64,000 nucleotides of DNA from Pontibacter kalidii (GTDB taxonomy: Bacteria; Bacteroidota; Bacteroidia; Cytophagales; Hymenobacteraceae), in assembly GCF_026278245.1 (NCBI RefSeq), contig NZ_CP111079.1:4453501-4517500 (forward strand), written 5' to 3'. The notes under the pieces are model-generated. The model saw only the letters and a list, made by a program, of their open reading frames with translations. It ran no database searches and had not been told where the DNA came from. Positions 25,994 through 34,759 of this stretch are shown here, in pieces. Made by a program: the position numbers and the translations under genes. How positions within the stretch are numbered: the stretch's first letter is position 1; each line of letters starts with the position of its first letter.

Positions 25994-26389
25994 CTAGTAG
26001 TGAAATAAGATCTGTGCAGACGGAATCTTCCAAAAGGGCATGTACTCAGTCCAGCCGAAAAAGAAGGAGAAAAAGATGTGAATGAAAGGCGCTGACAGAA
26101 AGCTCAGAATCAGGTACAGGATCGTTTTATTCTTTCTCAGTTTCAGGACAAACGGCGGCAACAAGACCGTCATCAACATGGGGATGGGGTAGTAGATCCA
26201 CCAGGGCAAACCCCAGGAAGCGCCGTATTTGCCAAACAGCATGCCCACAATAACCACCCAAACGGAGAGCAGCACAACTGTATACTTTTTCTGCAAAAAC
26301 TCCTGCCCCGGCAAAACCGCCCTGATCACGAGGAAGAAGACCAGTAAGGAGGCAAAGATCATCACCGGGAAGTGCCATTCTGTATGCAT
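25994..26389 (-). CDS. Small integral membrane protein, unknown
   Basis: 131 residues with about four hydrophobic segments (VMIFASLLVFFLVIRAVL, YTVVLLSVWVVIVGMLFG, YYPIPMLMTVLLPPFVL, LYLILSFLSAPFIHIFFSFFF). No family recognised. It is the first of three separate small membrane-protein genes on the minus strand (25994-27575), which may be a local set of accessory membrane proteins. Confidence 0.7.
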   Translation of the reverse strand: MHTEWHFPVMIFASLLVFFLVIRAVLPGQEFLQKKYTVVLLSVWVVIVGMLFGKYGASWGLPWWIYYPIPMLMTVLLPPFVLKLRKNKTILYLILSFLSAPFIHIFFSFFFGWTEYMPFWKIPSAQILFHY

Positions 26390-26532
26390 GCGCTGAGCAG
26401 GTTAGTTTATCGTAAAGTATTTGTAAGGTACAGCCAAAACCGCAAAGAATGATGGCACTCCTGCCGGAAAGGACCTGCAGGAGCAATGGTGCTATGGTGT
26501 AAATTCAGAAATCGATCTAGCTTGCAAGAGCA

Positions 26533-26958
26533 CTATACATAGCGGGTATCGCGCTTGCCGCTCCTGAGAAGGAAGTACCCTACCGCCATGTACAGGATAA
26601 CAGCCACCCCGATAGGCGCTTCCTGCTGCGCATACCAGACGCTACTGTTCTGAAGCAAAGGGTTGGTGACCATGCCGATCAGTATAAAAGAGCCAAAAAC
26701 CAAGGCAGGTGAAAGTATGATCGCGATGGCCCGCACCGGCATGCTGCGATTTCTGCTGAGGTAATACCCTATGCCTGTTGAGCCGATCAACAGCAATACA
26801 ATGCCGACCGTCATGAAAAGTGCTGCGGCACCGGTGGTTATAACCCGACCATCTGTAGAGACAATGACGGCTAGTTTTATAGCCCAGGCTAGCGTGCCTC
26901 CTATCAAGAATAACCCTGCTACCTGCGCCCATCTTGAGAAAAATAATTTCATCTGCAT
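26533..26958 (-). CDS. Small integral membrane protein, unknown
   Basis: 141 residues, four predicted helices (VAGLFLIGGTLAWAIKLAVIV, AAALFMTVGIVLLLIGSTGIGY, AIAIILSPALVFGSFILIGMV, GVAVILYMAVGYFLL). A second in-frame ATG two codons on (MKLFF) is equally good as start. No family recognised; 224 bases separate it from the next small membrane-protein gene. Confidence 0.7.
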   Translation of the reverse strand: MQMKLFFSRWAQVAGLFLIGGTLAWAIKLAVIVSTDGRVITTGAAALFMTVGIVLLLIGSTGIGYYLSRNRSMPVRAIAIILSPALVFGSFILIGMVTNPLLQNSSVWYAQQEAPIGVAVILYMAVGYFLLRSGKRDTRYV

Positions 26959-27182
26959 GAGGAATTGGCTTTGTTACGTTAAGAGCTGGTCATAAAAAAA
27001 TGGACAAGCCTTCGTATAGCAGAGGCATCAGAAAGCCAACGGGGTATGGGAGCCTCTTCGGGGTAGAAGTACAGGCTTTATGGTATTACTAGCTTTTATG
27101 CAGAAAGTTAAATTCTGCAAAAGGTAAATTGTTCAGGCACAATAGCATGGGCAGTTTGTGTGTTTGCGCTGCCCACACCGGT

Positions 27183-27575
27183 TTAATTATACTTGCTGCT
27201 TTTCAGGGCCGGGGTGGTAAAGAAAACATACGCAAAAAGGATGGCGAAAACCGAATAAACCAGAGCTACTACCCACAGGTAGGTCGGGCCTGCGTCTTTA
27301 AACGCCAGTTTAGCCAGAGCAAGTGCGCCGATGACAAAATGGGCCAGGTTGCCAAGGGCAACAGGTCTGCTGTAAATTCCCCCTATCAGGTTTGCTTTGG
27401 CTGTCCAGTTAATCATGGCAAAGCCAAGGTATAGCGCCCCCAGAACCTGCAAAATGATGGCAGCAGCTTCGGGCATCCCTAAGCTGCCGGAGACTTCCTG
27501 CGGCAGAAAAGATAAGGCCACCCCCGTCATGCCCATGATAAGAGCGCTGATGGTCATTAGTAGTTTTGTATTCAT
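27183..27575 (-). CDS. Small integral membrane protein, unknown
   Basis: 130 residues, four helices (LLMTISALIMGMTGVALSFL, AAAIILQVLGALYLGFAMINW, ALGNLAHFVIGALALAKLAF, LWVVALVYSVFAILFAYVFF). The layout resembles DUF4345/DoxX-sized four-helix proteins but I cannot assign it. Expressed from its own promoter presumably, since 125 bases separate it from the GNAT gene. Confidence 0.7.
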   Translation of the reverse strand: MNTKLLMTISALIMGMTGVALSFLPQEVSGSLGMPEAAAIILQVLGALYLGFAMINWTAKANLIGGIYSRPVALGNLAHFVIGALALAKLAFKDAGPTYLWVVALVYSVFAILFAYVFFTTPALKSSKYN

Positions 27576-27700
27576 GTCCGGCTGTGTTAGGTGAGATCTG
27601 ATGCCCTTAGCCCTTGCTAAGAAAAAGTGTAAGCGTAAGAAAAGTATGGGCTACACTCCCGCAATAGCGGGGAAGCGGGAATGCTGTAAGAAGTATATTA

Positions 27701-28132
27701 TCAACACAATATACTGAAAACCTTTTGTTCTTTTACTTCCTCAAAACCAATTGCTTTGTAAAAAGTATGGCTGTCGGTTCTTTGGGTATTGCAACGCACC
27801 CGTACCTTGCCGACTCCCTTTTGCCTGGCCCAGCCCCGCACCTGCTCCACCAGCTTTCGGCCAGCTCCCGTTCTCCGGCAGTTCTCATCTACCACCAAGC
27901 CGCCAATCTCCACAAAAGCACCCGACTCTAAATGCAACGTATAAAACCCGTGTACCCAGCCGATCAGCTTGTCATCCAGCACCGCCCCGTAAGTGCAGTG
28001 GTCTTTATTCGCTAAGATTTCCTGCAGCCATACTTTCGTTTCTGCCATGGATGCCTTGTAGCCGAGTTGGGAGGAGAGGTTGGCTACGGCTTCGACGTCG
28101 CTGAGGGTGAGTGTGCGGAGGTGCAGGTTCAT
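27701..28132 (-). CDS. GNAT-family N-acetyltransferase
   Basis: 143 residues. The acetyl-CoA-binding motif A is clear: IGGLVVDENCRRTGAGRKLVEQV, and the motif B segment RCNTQRTDSHTFYKAIGFEEV follows. N-terminal LRTLTLSDVEAVANLSSQLGY is the usual GNAT opening. Substrate unknown. Confidence 0.9.
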   Translation of the reverse strand: MNLHLRTLTLSDVEAVANLSSQLGYKASMAETKVWLQEILANKDHCTYGAVLDDKLIGWVHGFYTLHLESGAFVEIGGLVVDENCRRTGAGRKLVEQVRGWARQKGVGKVRVRCNTQRTDSHTFYKAIGFEEVKEQKVFSILC

Positions 28133-28178
28133 AGCTTAACGTGACGCTTATTTTTTGCTGGCCCTTGCTGGCCTTTTG

Positions 28179-28246
28179 CTGGCGCGAGCTTGCAGCTCGT
28201 GCCTTTGCTAATGTTAGGAAGTACGAGCTACAAGCTCGCACTAGCG
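28179..28246 (+). repeat. Two-hairpin intergenic module
   Basis: CTGGCGC-GAGCT-TGC-AGCTC-GTGCCTT, spacer, then CGAGCT-ACA-AGCTCG (28224-28238). Between the GNAT gene (start) and the 199-residue lipoprotein gene (end). Here both stems share the word GAGCT, unlike other copies. Confidence 0.72.
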
Positions 28247-28252
28247 GGGGTA

Positions 28253-28852
28253 TTATTCTTTAGATTGAGCTATATCCACTTTTTCTTTAAAGAACGCGAT
28301 CAGCTCGTTATCAACAATGCTACCAACAAATCCTATTCCTTCAGCATAAAAATTGCTATATTTCATGAATTTATCTTTTGTCTCTCCTGTAGTCTGCTTA
28401 GCTTCAATTTCTATAAGATTGCTCCAGTTCTTAATAGGCGTTTCCAGCGTAGCATCTATACTTTTAACCTCATAAACCCAGTTAGTTGGTTCCTGCCATT
28501 TTTGACCTGGCTTAGGATCTTTGGGGAGGTCTACAGTTTCAATAAAAGTTTTGGGATCAATATATACTACTCCCTCTTTATTCTCTCTGAAGTAGGCTGT
28601 ATCTACATTCGCTTCATTGTAAACCCTTACTCTGGCTGAGTATAACTGGTTGTTAAAAGTAAATTGCTTTATGAGATAGTATTCAGCAAAGGTATAACCT
28701 TGTGGAGTAAGAAAGATTTTTTTAAACTTAGAACTCTGCTCGTATTTAGGATATGTATCAGTATTCCCTAAACCTGTTGGTATATAAGTACAGCTAATAA
28801 AGGTACAACTGAAAAATAGCATAGCTAAAGCAACTACATATTTCATTCTCAT
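28253..28852 (-). CDS. Putative lipoprotein, unknown; low-GC gene
   Basis: 199 residues. Signal peptide with lipobox (MLFFSCTFISCTYIP; either cysteine could be lipidated). Mature part beta-rich, with KPGQKWQEPTNWVYEVKSID and ends in a charged KEKVDIAQ stretch; looks like a small lipoprotein of Cytophagales without a named family. The gene is markedly A/T-richer than the nuo genes, suggesting acquisition. It ends 7 bases after a two-hairpin module. Confidence 0.72.
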   Translation of the reverse strand: MRMKYVVALAMLFFSCTFISCTYIPTGLGNTDTYPKYEQSSKFKKIFLTPQGYTFAEYYLIKQFTFNNQLYSARVRVYNEANVDTAYFRENKEGVVYIDPKTFIETVDLPKDPKPGQKWQEPTNWVYEVKSIDATLETPIKNWSNLIEIEAKQTTGETKDKFMKYSNFYAEGIGFVGSIVDNELIAFFKEKVDIAQSKE

Positions 28853-29025
28853 TAAATTTAAGTTGATTAACCAATATACATCATATAGTTAATATTATTT
28901 AAAAAAGTATTATACAGTTAGTCATGTTATCAATCCAGAATGGCTCACTAAGAATCCCCTGCACAAATCCCCCTTTTTTCCGACCTTTGCTATTCATTCA
29001 TCATTAGTCATTAATTATTCACCCC

Positions 29026-30231
29026 GTGTCCACGATCTATAAAAACTACCTGCTGCAGTCGGAGCCGAATAAGTTCAGCCAGGATGCGCTGAAGGCCGGT
29101 GAGATGATTGTGAACATGGGGCCGCAGCACCCAAGCACGCACGGCGTACTGCGCCTGGAGGTGGTCACCGACGGCGAGATCATTCAGGAGGTGGTGCCGC
29201 ACATCGGCTACCTGCACCGCTGTTTCGAGAAGCACGCCGAAAGTATGGCCTACAACCAGACCATTCCCTACGTAGACCGCATGGACTACCTGGCCGCCAT
29301 GAACTCGGAGCATGTGTGGTGTATGGGAGTGGAGAAGCTGCTGGGCATTACCGATCAGATCCCGAAGCGGGTGGAGTACATCCGGGTGCTGGTAACGGAG
29401 CTCAACCGCATTGCCTCGCACTTTGTGGCCATCGGTACCTACGCCATCGACATTGGGGCCTTCACGCCGTTCCTGTGGCTGCTGCGCGACCGCGAGCACA
29501 TTCAGCGCTTGCTGGAGTGGGTTTGTGGCGCCCGCATGCTGTACAACTATATCTGGGTGGGCGGTTTATACTATGATCTGCCCATCGGCTTTGAGGAGCG
29601 CTGCCGCGAATTTATAGATTACCTGCAGCCCAAGCTCGACGAACTGGATACTATACTTCTGGAGAACAAGATCTTTATAGACCGTACGGCTAATGTAGGT
29701 ATACTTCCGCTGGATGTGGCGATTAATTATGGCTGCTCCGGCCCCATGCTGCGCGGCTCCGGTCTGAAGTATGATTTGCGCCGCGTGGATGGCTACAGCG
29801 TATATCCCGAGCTGGAATTTGAGGTCCCAATAGGGCAGGGCCTGGCCGGCACCACCGGCGATTGCTGGGATCGCAACTACGTGCGCGCCCTGGAGTGCCG
29901 CGAGTCAGTTAAGATCATCCGCCAATGCCTCGACCAGCTTACCGGCGACCACAAACGTACCCCCGACTTTGACCCACAGGCCGCCTGCCCCAAGAAGATG
30001 CGCATGACCGGAGCGCAGGAGTTATACTTTAGAGGCGAAACCCCGCGCGGCGAGCTGGGTTACTACTTCCGCACCACTGATAAAAGCGATGTGCCGTTCC
30101 GCGCTAAAGGCCGTGCCCCAAGCTTTGTAAACCTGTCCGTGTTATCTGAAATAAGCCGTGGCTGTATGGTGGCAGATTTAATTGCCATCGTAGGTTCTGT
30201 GGATATCGTGCTGGGCGAAGTGGATAGGTAG
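29026..30231 (+). CDS. nuoD: NADH-quinone oxidoreductase subunit D
   Basis: 401 residues; the 49-kDa subunit which, with NuoB, forms the quinone-reduction chamber. The GTG at 29026 is chosen because [12 protein letters not shown] leads directly into [20 protein letters not shown], the start of the family core, and no ATG exists between the upstream stop and that core. The quinone-site segment [10 protein letters not shown] is intact and the C-terminal [19 protein letters not shown] is standard. It is alone: neither nuoC upstream nor nuoE downstream is adjacent. The unit is followed by a mosaic repeat copy. Confidence 0.96.
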   Translation: MSTIYKNYLLQSEPNKFSQDALKAGEMIVNMGPQHPSTHGVLRLEVVTDGEIIQEVVPHIGYLHRCFEKHAESMAYNQTIPYVDRMDYLAAMNSEHVWCMGVEKLLGITDQIPKRVEYIRVLVTELNRIASHFVAIGTYAIDIGAFTPFLWLLRDREHIQRLLEWVCGARMLYNYIWVGGLYYDLPIGFEERCREFIDYLQPKLDELDTILLENKIFIDRTANVGILPLDVAINYGCSGPMLRGSGLKYDLRRVDGYSVYPELEFEVPIGQGLAGTTGDCWDRNYVRALECRESVKIIRQCLDQLTGDHKRTPDFDPQAACPKKMRMTGAQELYFRGETPRGELGYYFRTTDKSDVPFRAKGRAPSFVNLSVLSEISRGCMVADLIAIVGSVDIVLGEVDR

Positions 30232-30279
30232 GGTAGATTTATATTTGCTTCCTAACGCCAGCATTCGCTTATGCATTCC

Positions 30280-30715
30280 TGTAGCCACTGCTTTCTGCAA
30301 CTGGAACAAGCTATCCTTGCTAGCTACCGTTCATCCACGGCCTCATAACCAGCTTATTTCACATCCAGCTTTGGCTCGCTCCAGCCCGCGAGGGCTCGTC
30401 CTCGGGCATCGCGCTGTGTTCCCTCCTGCGCTAAGGCGCTGCCCTTTCAGGGCACCGGATCTCACAAGGCGCTCAACCCGAGGACTGGGTTCAGTTCGAT
30501 AGCTGCTGCTATGCAATATGAACCGAAGTCCCCCTTGGAAGGAGGCAAGGGGATGTAATCGCCTGCAGTAGATTCCCCTCCTCGGAGGGGCTGGGGGTGG
30601 GTTCATACTATTGCTGATGCTACCTCAGCAGCAATAGATGTTATACTTCAGCCAAAGCAGCTACAGAGCTCCCCTCCTTAGCCAAGGAGGGGCAGGGGTG
30701 GTTGGACTAGGTATC
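30280..30715 (+). repeat. Mosaic intergenic repeat, copy 5 (plus orientation), directly after nuoD
   Basis: The 611-bp convergent gap between nuoD and the LutB-like gene holds no gene. It carries the block TAGCCACTGCTTTCTGCAACTGG, ACCAGCTT, GCTTTGGCTCGCTCCAGCC, GCGAGGGCTCGTCC, GCATCGCGCTGTGTTCCC, CACCGGATCTCACAAGGC and AACCCGAGGACTGGG, in the same order as the arm at 22487-23018 but 15-20% diverged by eye. It ends in CCTCCTTAGCCAAGGAGGGG. Confidence 0.8.
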
Positions 30716-30808
30716 GCAAAACATCCGTCCTTTTTTAGGAATGGACTAGGGTAAACCTTCTGCCACTCCTAGGAAGGAGTTTACTCCGAAACTATAAACC
30801 CGATTCAG

Positions 30809-30836
30809 AAAAAAAGCCTGCTTCATCAGCAGGCTT
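30809..30836 (-). terminator. Intrinsic terminator after the LutB-like gene
   Basis: A 9-bp perfect stem (30814-30822 with 30828-30836, AAGCCTGCT) followed on the minus strand by a T run (30809-30813). Confidence 0.85.
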
Positions 30837-30842
30837 AATAAT

Positions 30843-32219
30843 TTATTTTCCGCGTTGCTCTTTCCAAAGCTGGTTAAACGATTTACTGGCGGCTTGCAGC
30901 GGCTCACGGCGTTTGCTCCAGGTGTCTTTCTGCATGTAGCGCAGCACGAAGTTCTTGATGCCGGCAGGGGCCAGGTTCATCAGCGTTCTGCTCTTCATGG
31001 CCTTTAGCCACAGTTTGATAGCCGTTTTCTCCTGGCTCTCGGCCAGCCCCTCGTCCACACTTTGCTTGCGGTTTAGCAGCAGCAGGTTGTGGATGTTGAT
31101 CTTAACCGGACAAACGGAGGTGCAGGCGCCGCAGAGGGAGCTGGCAAAGCTCAGGTGCTTGTTTTCGGCCATCCCATCATAGTGTGGCGTGATGACGGAG
31201 CCGATCGGGCCACTGTAGGTTGTTTCGTACGTATGGCCGCCGATGTTCTTGTATACCGGACACACGTTGAGGCAGGCACCACAGCGGATGCAGTTCAGGG
31301 CCTCGCGCTTCTCGGGCAGGGCCAGCAGGTCGGTGCGGCCGTTGTCGAGCAGGACCACGTACATCTCCTCCGGACCGTCCTTCTCTTTCGGCTGGCGTGG
31401 GCCGGTGAAGACCGTGTTGTACACCGTAATATTCTGCCCGGTGCCGCTGGTGCTCAGTAGCGGCCAGAACAGGTCCAGGTCCATAATAGAAGGGATCATC
31501 TTCTCGATGCCCACAATGGCGATATGCGTTTTGGGGAAAGCTGTGGAAAGACGGCCATTGCCCTCGTTCTCGGTGACGGCCACGCCGCCCACGTCCGCGA
31601 TCAGGAAGTTACCGCCGGTGATGCCTACCTCGGCGGAAGTATACTTTTCGCGGAGTAGTGTACGAGCCACGCCCACCAATTCCTCGGCGTTATCGGTAGG
31701 AGGGATGCCCAGCTTGCGCACAAACAGGTCGCGTATGTCTGCCTTAGACATGTGCATGGCCGGCGTCACGATGTGGTAAGGCCGCTGCTCCGCCAACTGC
31801 ACGATATATTCGCCCAAGTCAGTCTCTACGGTCTCGATGCCGTTCTTCTCCAGGTACTCGTTCAGGTGTATCTCCTCTGTCGTCATCGACTTGGACTTTA
31901 CCACCGAGCGGGCACGCTTGCGCTTCATGATCTCGCCAATCTCCTTCAAGGCCTCCTGCGCATCGCGGGCCCAGATCACTTTGCCGCCGCGGGCGGTAAA
32001 GTTGGCCTCGAACTCCATCAGGTACTTATCCAGGTTGTTGATGGTCTGGGTTTTGATATAGGAAGCCCGCTCGCGGGCCAGCTCATGGTCTGAGTATTGG
32101 GTAAGGCCACGCTGCACAGCGGCGTTATACTTGCCGATGTTGAACTTGATGGTGGAGCGGTGCCCCTGATCGAATGCTTTTGTCTCTGCGTCCTGCAGAA
32201 ACTGTCTCAGTTTGCTCAT
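30843..32219 (-). CDS. lutB: LutB-like lactate-utilisation iron-sulfur protein
   Basis: 458 residues from the ATG at 32219, preceded on the minus strand by an AGGGGGA-like stretch; a 12-codon upstream extension is less likely. Domains: LUD domain (residues 50-290) and two ferredoxin-type clusters, CIRCGACLNVCPV (Cys310/313/316/320) and CGACTSVCPV (Cys363/366/370). LutB with LutA and LutC oxidises L-lactate to pyruvate. lutA and lutC are not in this window next to it, so the operon is broken or partners are unlinked. The gene ends at its own terminator. Confidence 0.87.
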   Translation of the reverse strand: MSKLRQFLQDAETKAFDQGHRSTIKFNIGKYNAAVQRGLTQYSDHELARERASYIKTQTINNLDKYLMEFEANFTARGGKVIWARDAQEALKEIGEIMKRKRARSVVKSKSMTTEEIHLNEYLEKNGIETVETDLGEYIVQLAEQRPYHIVTPAMHMSKADIRDLFVRKLGIPPTDNAEELVGVARTLLREKYTSAEVGITGGNFLIADVGGVAVTENEGNGRLSTAFPKTHIAIVGIEKMIPSIMDLDLFWPLLSTSGTGQNITVYNTVFTGPRQPKEKDGPEEMYVVLLDNGRTDLLALPEKREALNCIRCGACLNVCPVYKNIGGHTYETTYSGPIGSVITPHYDGMAENKHLSFASSLCGACTSVCPVKINIHNLLLLNRKQSVDEGLAESQEKTAIKLWLKAMKSRTLMNLAPAGIKNFVLRYMQKDTWSKRREPLQAASKSFNQLWKEQRGK

Positions 32220-32300
32220 ACTATATTTCCCCCTGCGTTTTCCAGGGTGAGCCATACTTTAGGCCGTCCCCATAAAAGAAAAACACCCTTAAAGTTAAAA

Positions 32301-32409
32301 AGAGTTTGGGAGTTTAGGAGTTAGAGAGTTAAAGAAGTAAAACAAATAATATTTTGTCATTTTTACTTCTTTAACTCATTCTTCTCTAACTCCTAAACTC
32401 CCAAACTCT
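32301..32409. repeat. Long imperfect inverted repeat (42-bp arms) between two minus-strand genes
   Basis: 32301-32342 pairs with 32361-32409; arms are perfect except for a 7-base insertion (32376-32382) in the right arm. The sequence is a play on GAGTTTAGGAGTTAGAGAG; related TAGAGAGTTAGAAAGTTTAGG is found at 37526-37556 before the Old Yellow Enzyme gene. It may act as terminator/processing hairpin for the M28 peptidase message or be a small mobile repeat. Confidence 0.75.
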
Positions 32410-32423
32410 CTAACTCCAAAAGC

Positions 32424-33971
32424 TTACTTTTTATTGCTGTCCACAACAATCCGGTTTTCGCGGTTGGCCAGCTCCCATGTCACGTGGAACGCCAGGCGGG
32501 ATACCTTCTCGGCGCTCTCGTAGATGATCTTGTCCGCATGGTCGCCCGGCTGGTGGTAATCGTCGTGCACGCCGTTGAAGTAGAACACGATCGGTATGCC
32601 GTTCTTGGCGAAGTTATAGTGGTCGGAGCGGTAGTAGAAGCGGTTCGGGTCGTTCTCGTCGTTAAAAGTATAGTCGAGCTTCAGGTTCACGTACTTCTGG
32701 TTCATCTCCTCGTTTATCTGGTGCAGCTCCGAAGAAAGCTTGTCGGCCCCGATCACGTAGATGTAGTTGCTGTCGTTAGTCTTCTCGTGCTCGTAATCCA
32801 TGCGGCCGATCATGTCGATGTTCACGTTCGCCACAGTGTTCTCCAGCGGGAAGATTGGGTTGTTGGCATAGTACTCCGAGCCCAACAGGCCTTTCTCCTC
32901 ACCGGTTACCGTCATGAATAGCACGCTGCGGCGCGGGCCGTAACCGTCTTTCTTCGCCTGGGCAAATGCCTCGGCAAGCTCGATCACCGCCACCGTGCCG
33001 GAACCGTCGTCGTTGGCGCCGTTGTAGATCTTATCGCCTTCCAGCGACTCGTCCACACCCACGTGGTCGTAATGCGCTGTTACGATGATTACCTCGTCTT
33101 TCTTATCAGTACCCTCTATAAAGCCTAGCACGTTTTCGGTTGGCAGTGGCTCCGTTGTTCTGCTCATCAGAATCCTGATATCAGAAGCAGGCTTAAAGGC
33201 GATGGTGGAAGCGTTGCGCTGCAGCTGCTCGGGGGTAGTGCCCAGTAGGGCGGCGCCTACGGTAGGCGTGGCAAAAATTGTAGCCGGGCGGTTGTTGTTG
33301 TTGCTGCCCATCTGCGAGAGCGAAGGCTGCGAGAGGCGGTGTGAAAAGCGCTCGGCCATGCCGCGGTACTCCTCGGCACCCAGCACGTACACTACGCCTT
33401 TAGCGCCGGCCTGCTCGGCGGCGGCACCAAAACCGCGCATCTTGGTCTGCATCTCAGCTGGCGTCAGCATGGTTACCACAAGTTTACCCTGTGCGCCTTT
33501 CTCTGCAAGTTGTGCGGCATCAGCTACATAAACAGCCTCTACGCCTTGCTCGGTAGTGAACGGAGAGGAGCCGAACGGGAAGAAGTCCTGCATCATCAGG
33601 TACTTCTCAGTTCCTATCGAAATATGGCCTTCGCCCCAGGCGCTCTTCTGCAGGTCGAACGTCTGGTAGTAGGGGTTGGCGCTGTTAGTCTTTACCGGGC
33701 CTGCCAGGCCATCCTCGCGGAACTCACGGGCAATGTACTCGGCGGCCATTTTCTGACCTTTCTCGCCGGTGTTGCGGCCTTCATACTCGTCAGAGGCAAT
33801 GATGTGCAGGTGCTTCGACAGGTCTGCCGCTGTAATGGTTTGGGCATACTTGGGGGCAGCCTCGCTCAGCTTGGCTACATCGGTAGTGGGCTTGCTGGCG
33901 CTTGGGCCCTGGGCGCAGCCATAGCCAACGGCAGCTAGCAGCAGGGCGGCGTAGAGATTATGTCTCTTCAT
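32424..33971 (-). CDS. M28-family metallopeptidase, lipoprotein
   Basis: 515 residues. The signal peptide ends in a lipobox (AVGYGCAQ), giving an outer-membrane or periplasmic lipoprotein. A PA-like insertion (GAKGVVYVLGAEEYRG region) sits before the zinc-peptidase core, whose ligand motifs are all visible: VTAHYDHVG, NGANDDGSGT, TGEEKGLLGSEY, NIDMIGRMD and SDHYNFAKNG, i.e. the co-catalytic two-zinc set of M28 aminopeptidases. Probably an exo- or dipeptidase for peptide uptake. It ends just before the long inverted repeat and leads toward the LutB-like gene. Confidence 0.93.
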   Translation of the reverse strand: MKRHNLYAALLLAAVGYGCAQGPSASKPTTDVAKLSEAAPKYAQTITAADLSKHLHIIASDEYEGRNTGEKGQKMAAEYIAREFREDGLAGPVKTNSANPYYQTFDLQKSAWGEGHISIGTEKYLMMQDFFPFGSSPFTTEQGVEAVYVADAAQLAEKGAQGKLVVTMLTPAEMQTKMRGFGAAAEQAGAKGVVYVLGAEEYRGMAERFSHRLSQPSLSQMGSNNNNRPATIFATPTVGAALLGTTPEQLQRNASTIAFKPASDIRILMSRTTEPLPTENVLGFIEGTDKKDEVIIVTAHYDHVGVDESLEGDKIYNGANDDGSGTVAVIELAEAFAQAKKDGYGPRRSVLFMTVTGEEKGLLGSEYYANNPIFPLENTVANVNIDMIGRMDYEHEKTNDSNYIYVIGADKLSSELHQINEEMNQKYVNLKLDYTFNDENDPNRFYYRSDHYNFAKNGIPIVFYFNGVHDDYHQPGDHADKIIYESAEKVSRLAFHVTWELANRENRIVVDSNKK

Positions 33972-34045
33972 GATTTAGTTAAGGTGTTATAAAAGTATAA
34001 TTCAGGTTAGACGGGTGCTGGTGCAGGTGGTTTAATCCGCCGTGC

Positions 34046-34531
34046 CTACTGCTTCACGATCAGGACAGTGGCAAAGGCCGCCACGCCTTCTTTCTTGCCC
34101 ACAAAGCCCAGGTGCTCGGTGGTGGTAGCCTTAATAGAGATATCCTCTTCAGGGATGCCCATTACCTCGGCCAGGCAGGTTTTCATACTTGGGATGTGCG
34201 GGTTTACCTTCGGCTCCTGCAGGCAGATGGTCGAGTCGATATTACCAATTTCGTAGCCTTCGCGGCTTAGCAGGTGCACCACCTCCTTCAACAGGATCTT
34301 GGAGTCGATGCCTTTATACTTGGGGTCCTTGTCGGAGAAGTGGTAGCCGATGTCGCGCATGTTGGCGGCACCCAACAGGGCGTCGCAGATCACGTGCGTG
34401 AGCACATCGGCGTCGGAGTGTCCCAGCGCGCCGTGCGTGTGCGGGATTTTGATGCCGCCGAGCCAGAAATCCAGGCCTTCCTGCAGTTGGTGCACGTCGT
34501 AGCCGAAGCCGGTTCTTATTTTCAGTTTCAT
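34046..34531 (-). CDS. ispF: 2-C-methyl-D-erythritol 2,4-cyclodiphosphate synthase
   Basis: 161 residues from the ATG at 34531 (MKLKIRTGFGYDVHQL), the canonical start; ten further upstream codons are unlikely. Cyclises 4-diphosphocytidyl-methylerythritol 2-phosphate in the MEP isoprenoid pathway. Metal ligands Asp12, His14 and His46 (GFGYDVHQL; DVLTHVICD) correspond to Asp8, His10 and His42 of the E. coli enzyme. The C-terminal TTTEHLGFVGKKEG is standard. Single-gene unit. Confidence 0.96.
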   Translation of the reverse strand: MKLKIRTGFGYDVHQLQEGLDFWLGGIKIPHTHGALGHSDADVLTHVICDALLGAANMRDIGYHFSDKDPKYKGIDSKILLKEVVHLLSREGYEIGNIDSTICLQEPKVNPHIPSMKTCLAEVMGIPEEDISIKATTTEHLGFVGKKEGVAAFATVLIVKQ

Positions 34532-34759
34532 AGTGTGGTAATCCGAAGTATACGTATGCATAAAGCCCCTGAAGAAGCAGAGCTAAAAAGTAAATCTAAG
34601 CTAAAAATATGATTTTGCGCCACTGCCAGGGCCGTTTTTTGCGTTTATACCTGCTCTAGGCGAATGCGCTGTTGGAGCCAACGTATAGGCGCAGCATACA
34701 ATACGGGCATACGTCTGTAGAGTTGAAGAACCAGGATTATACCTAAACTGGATTTAAAG

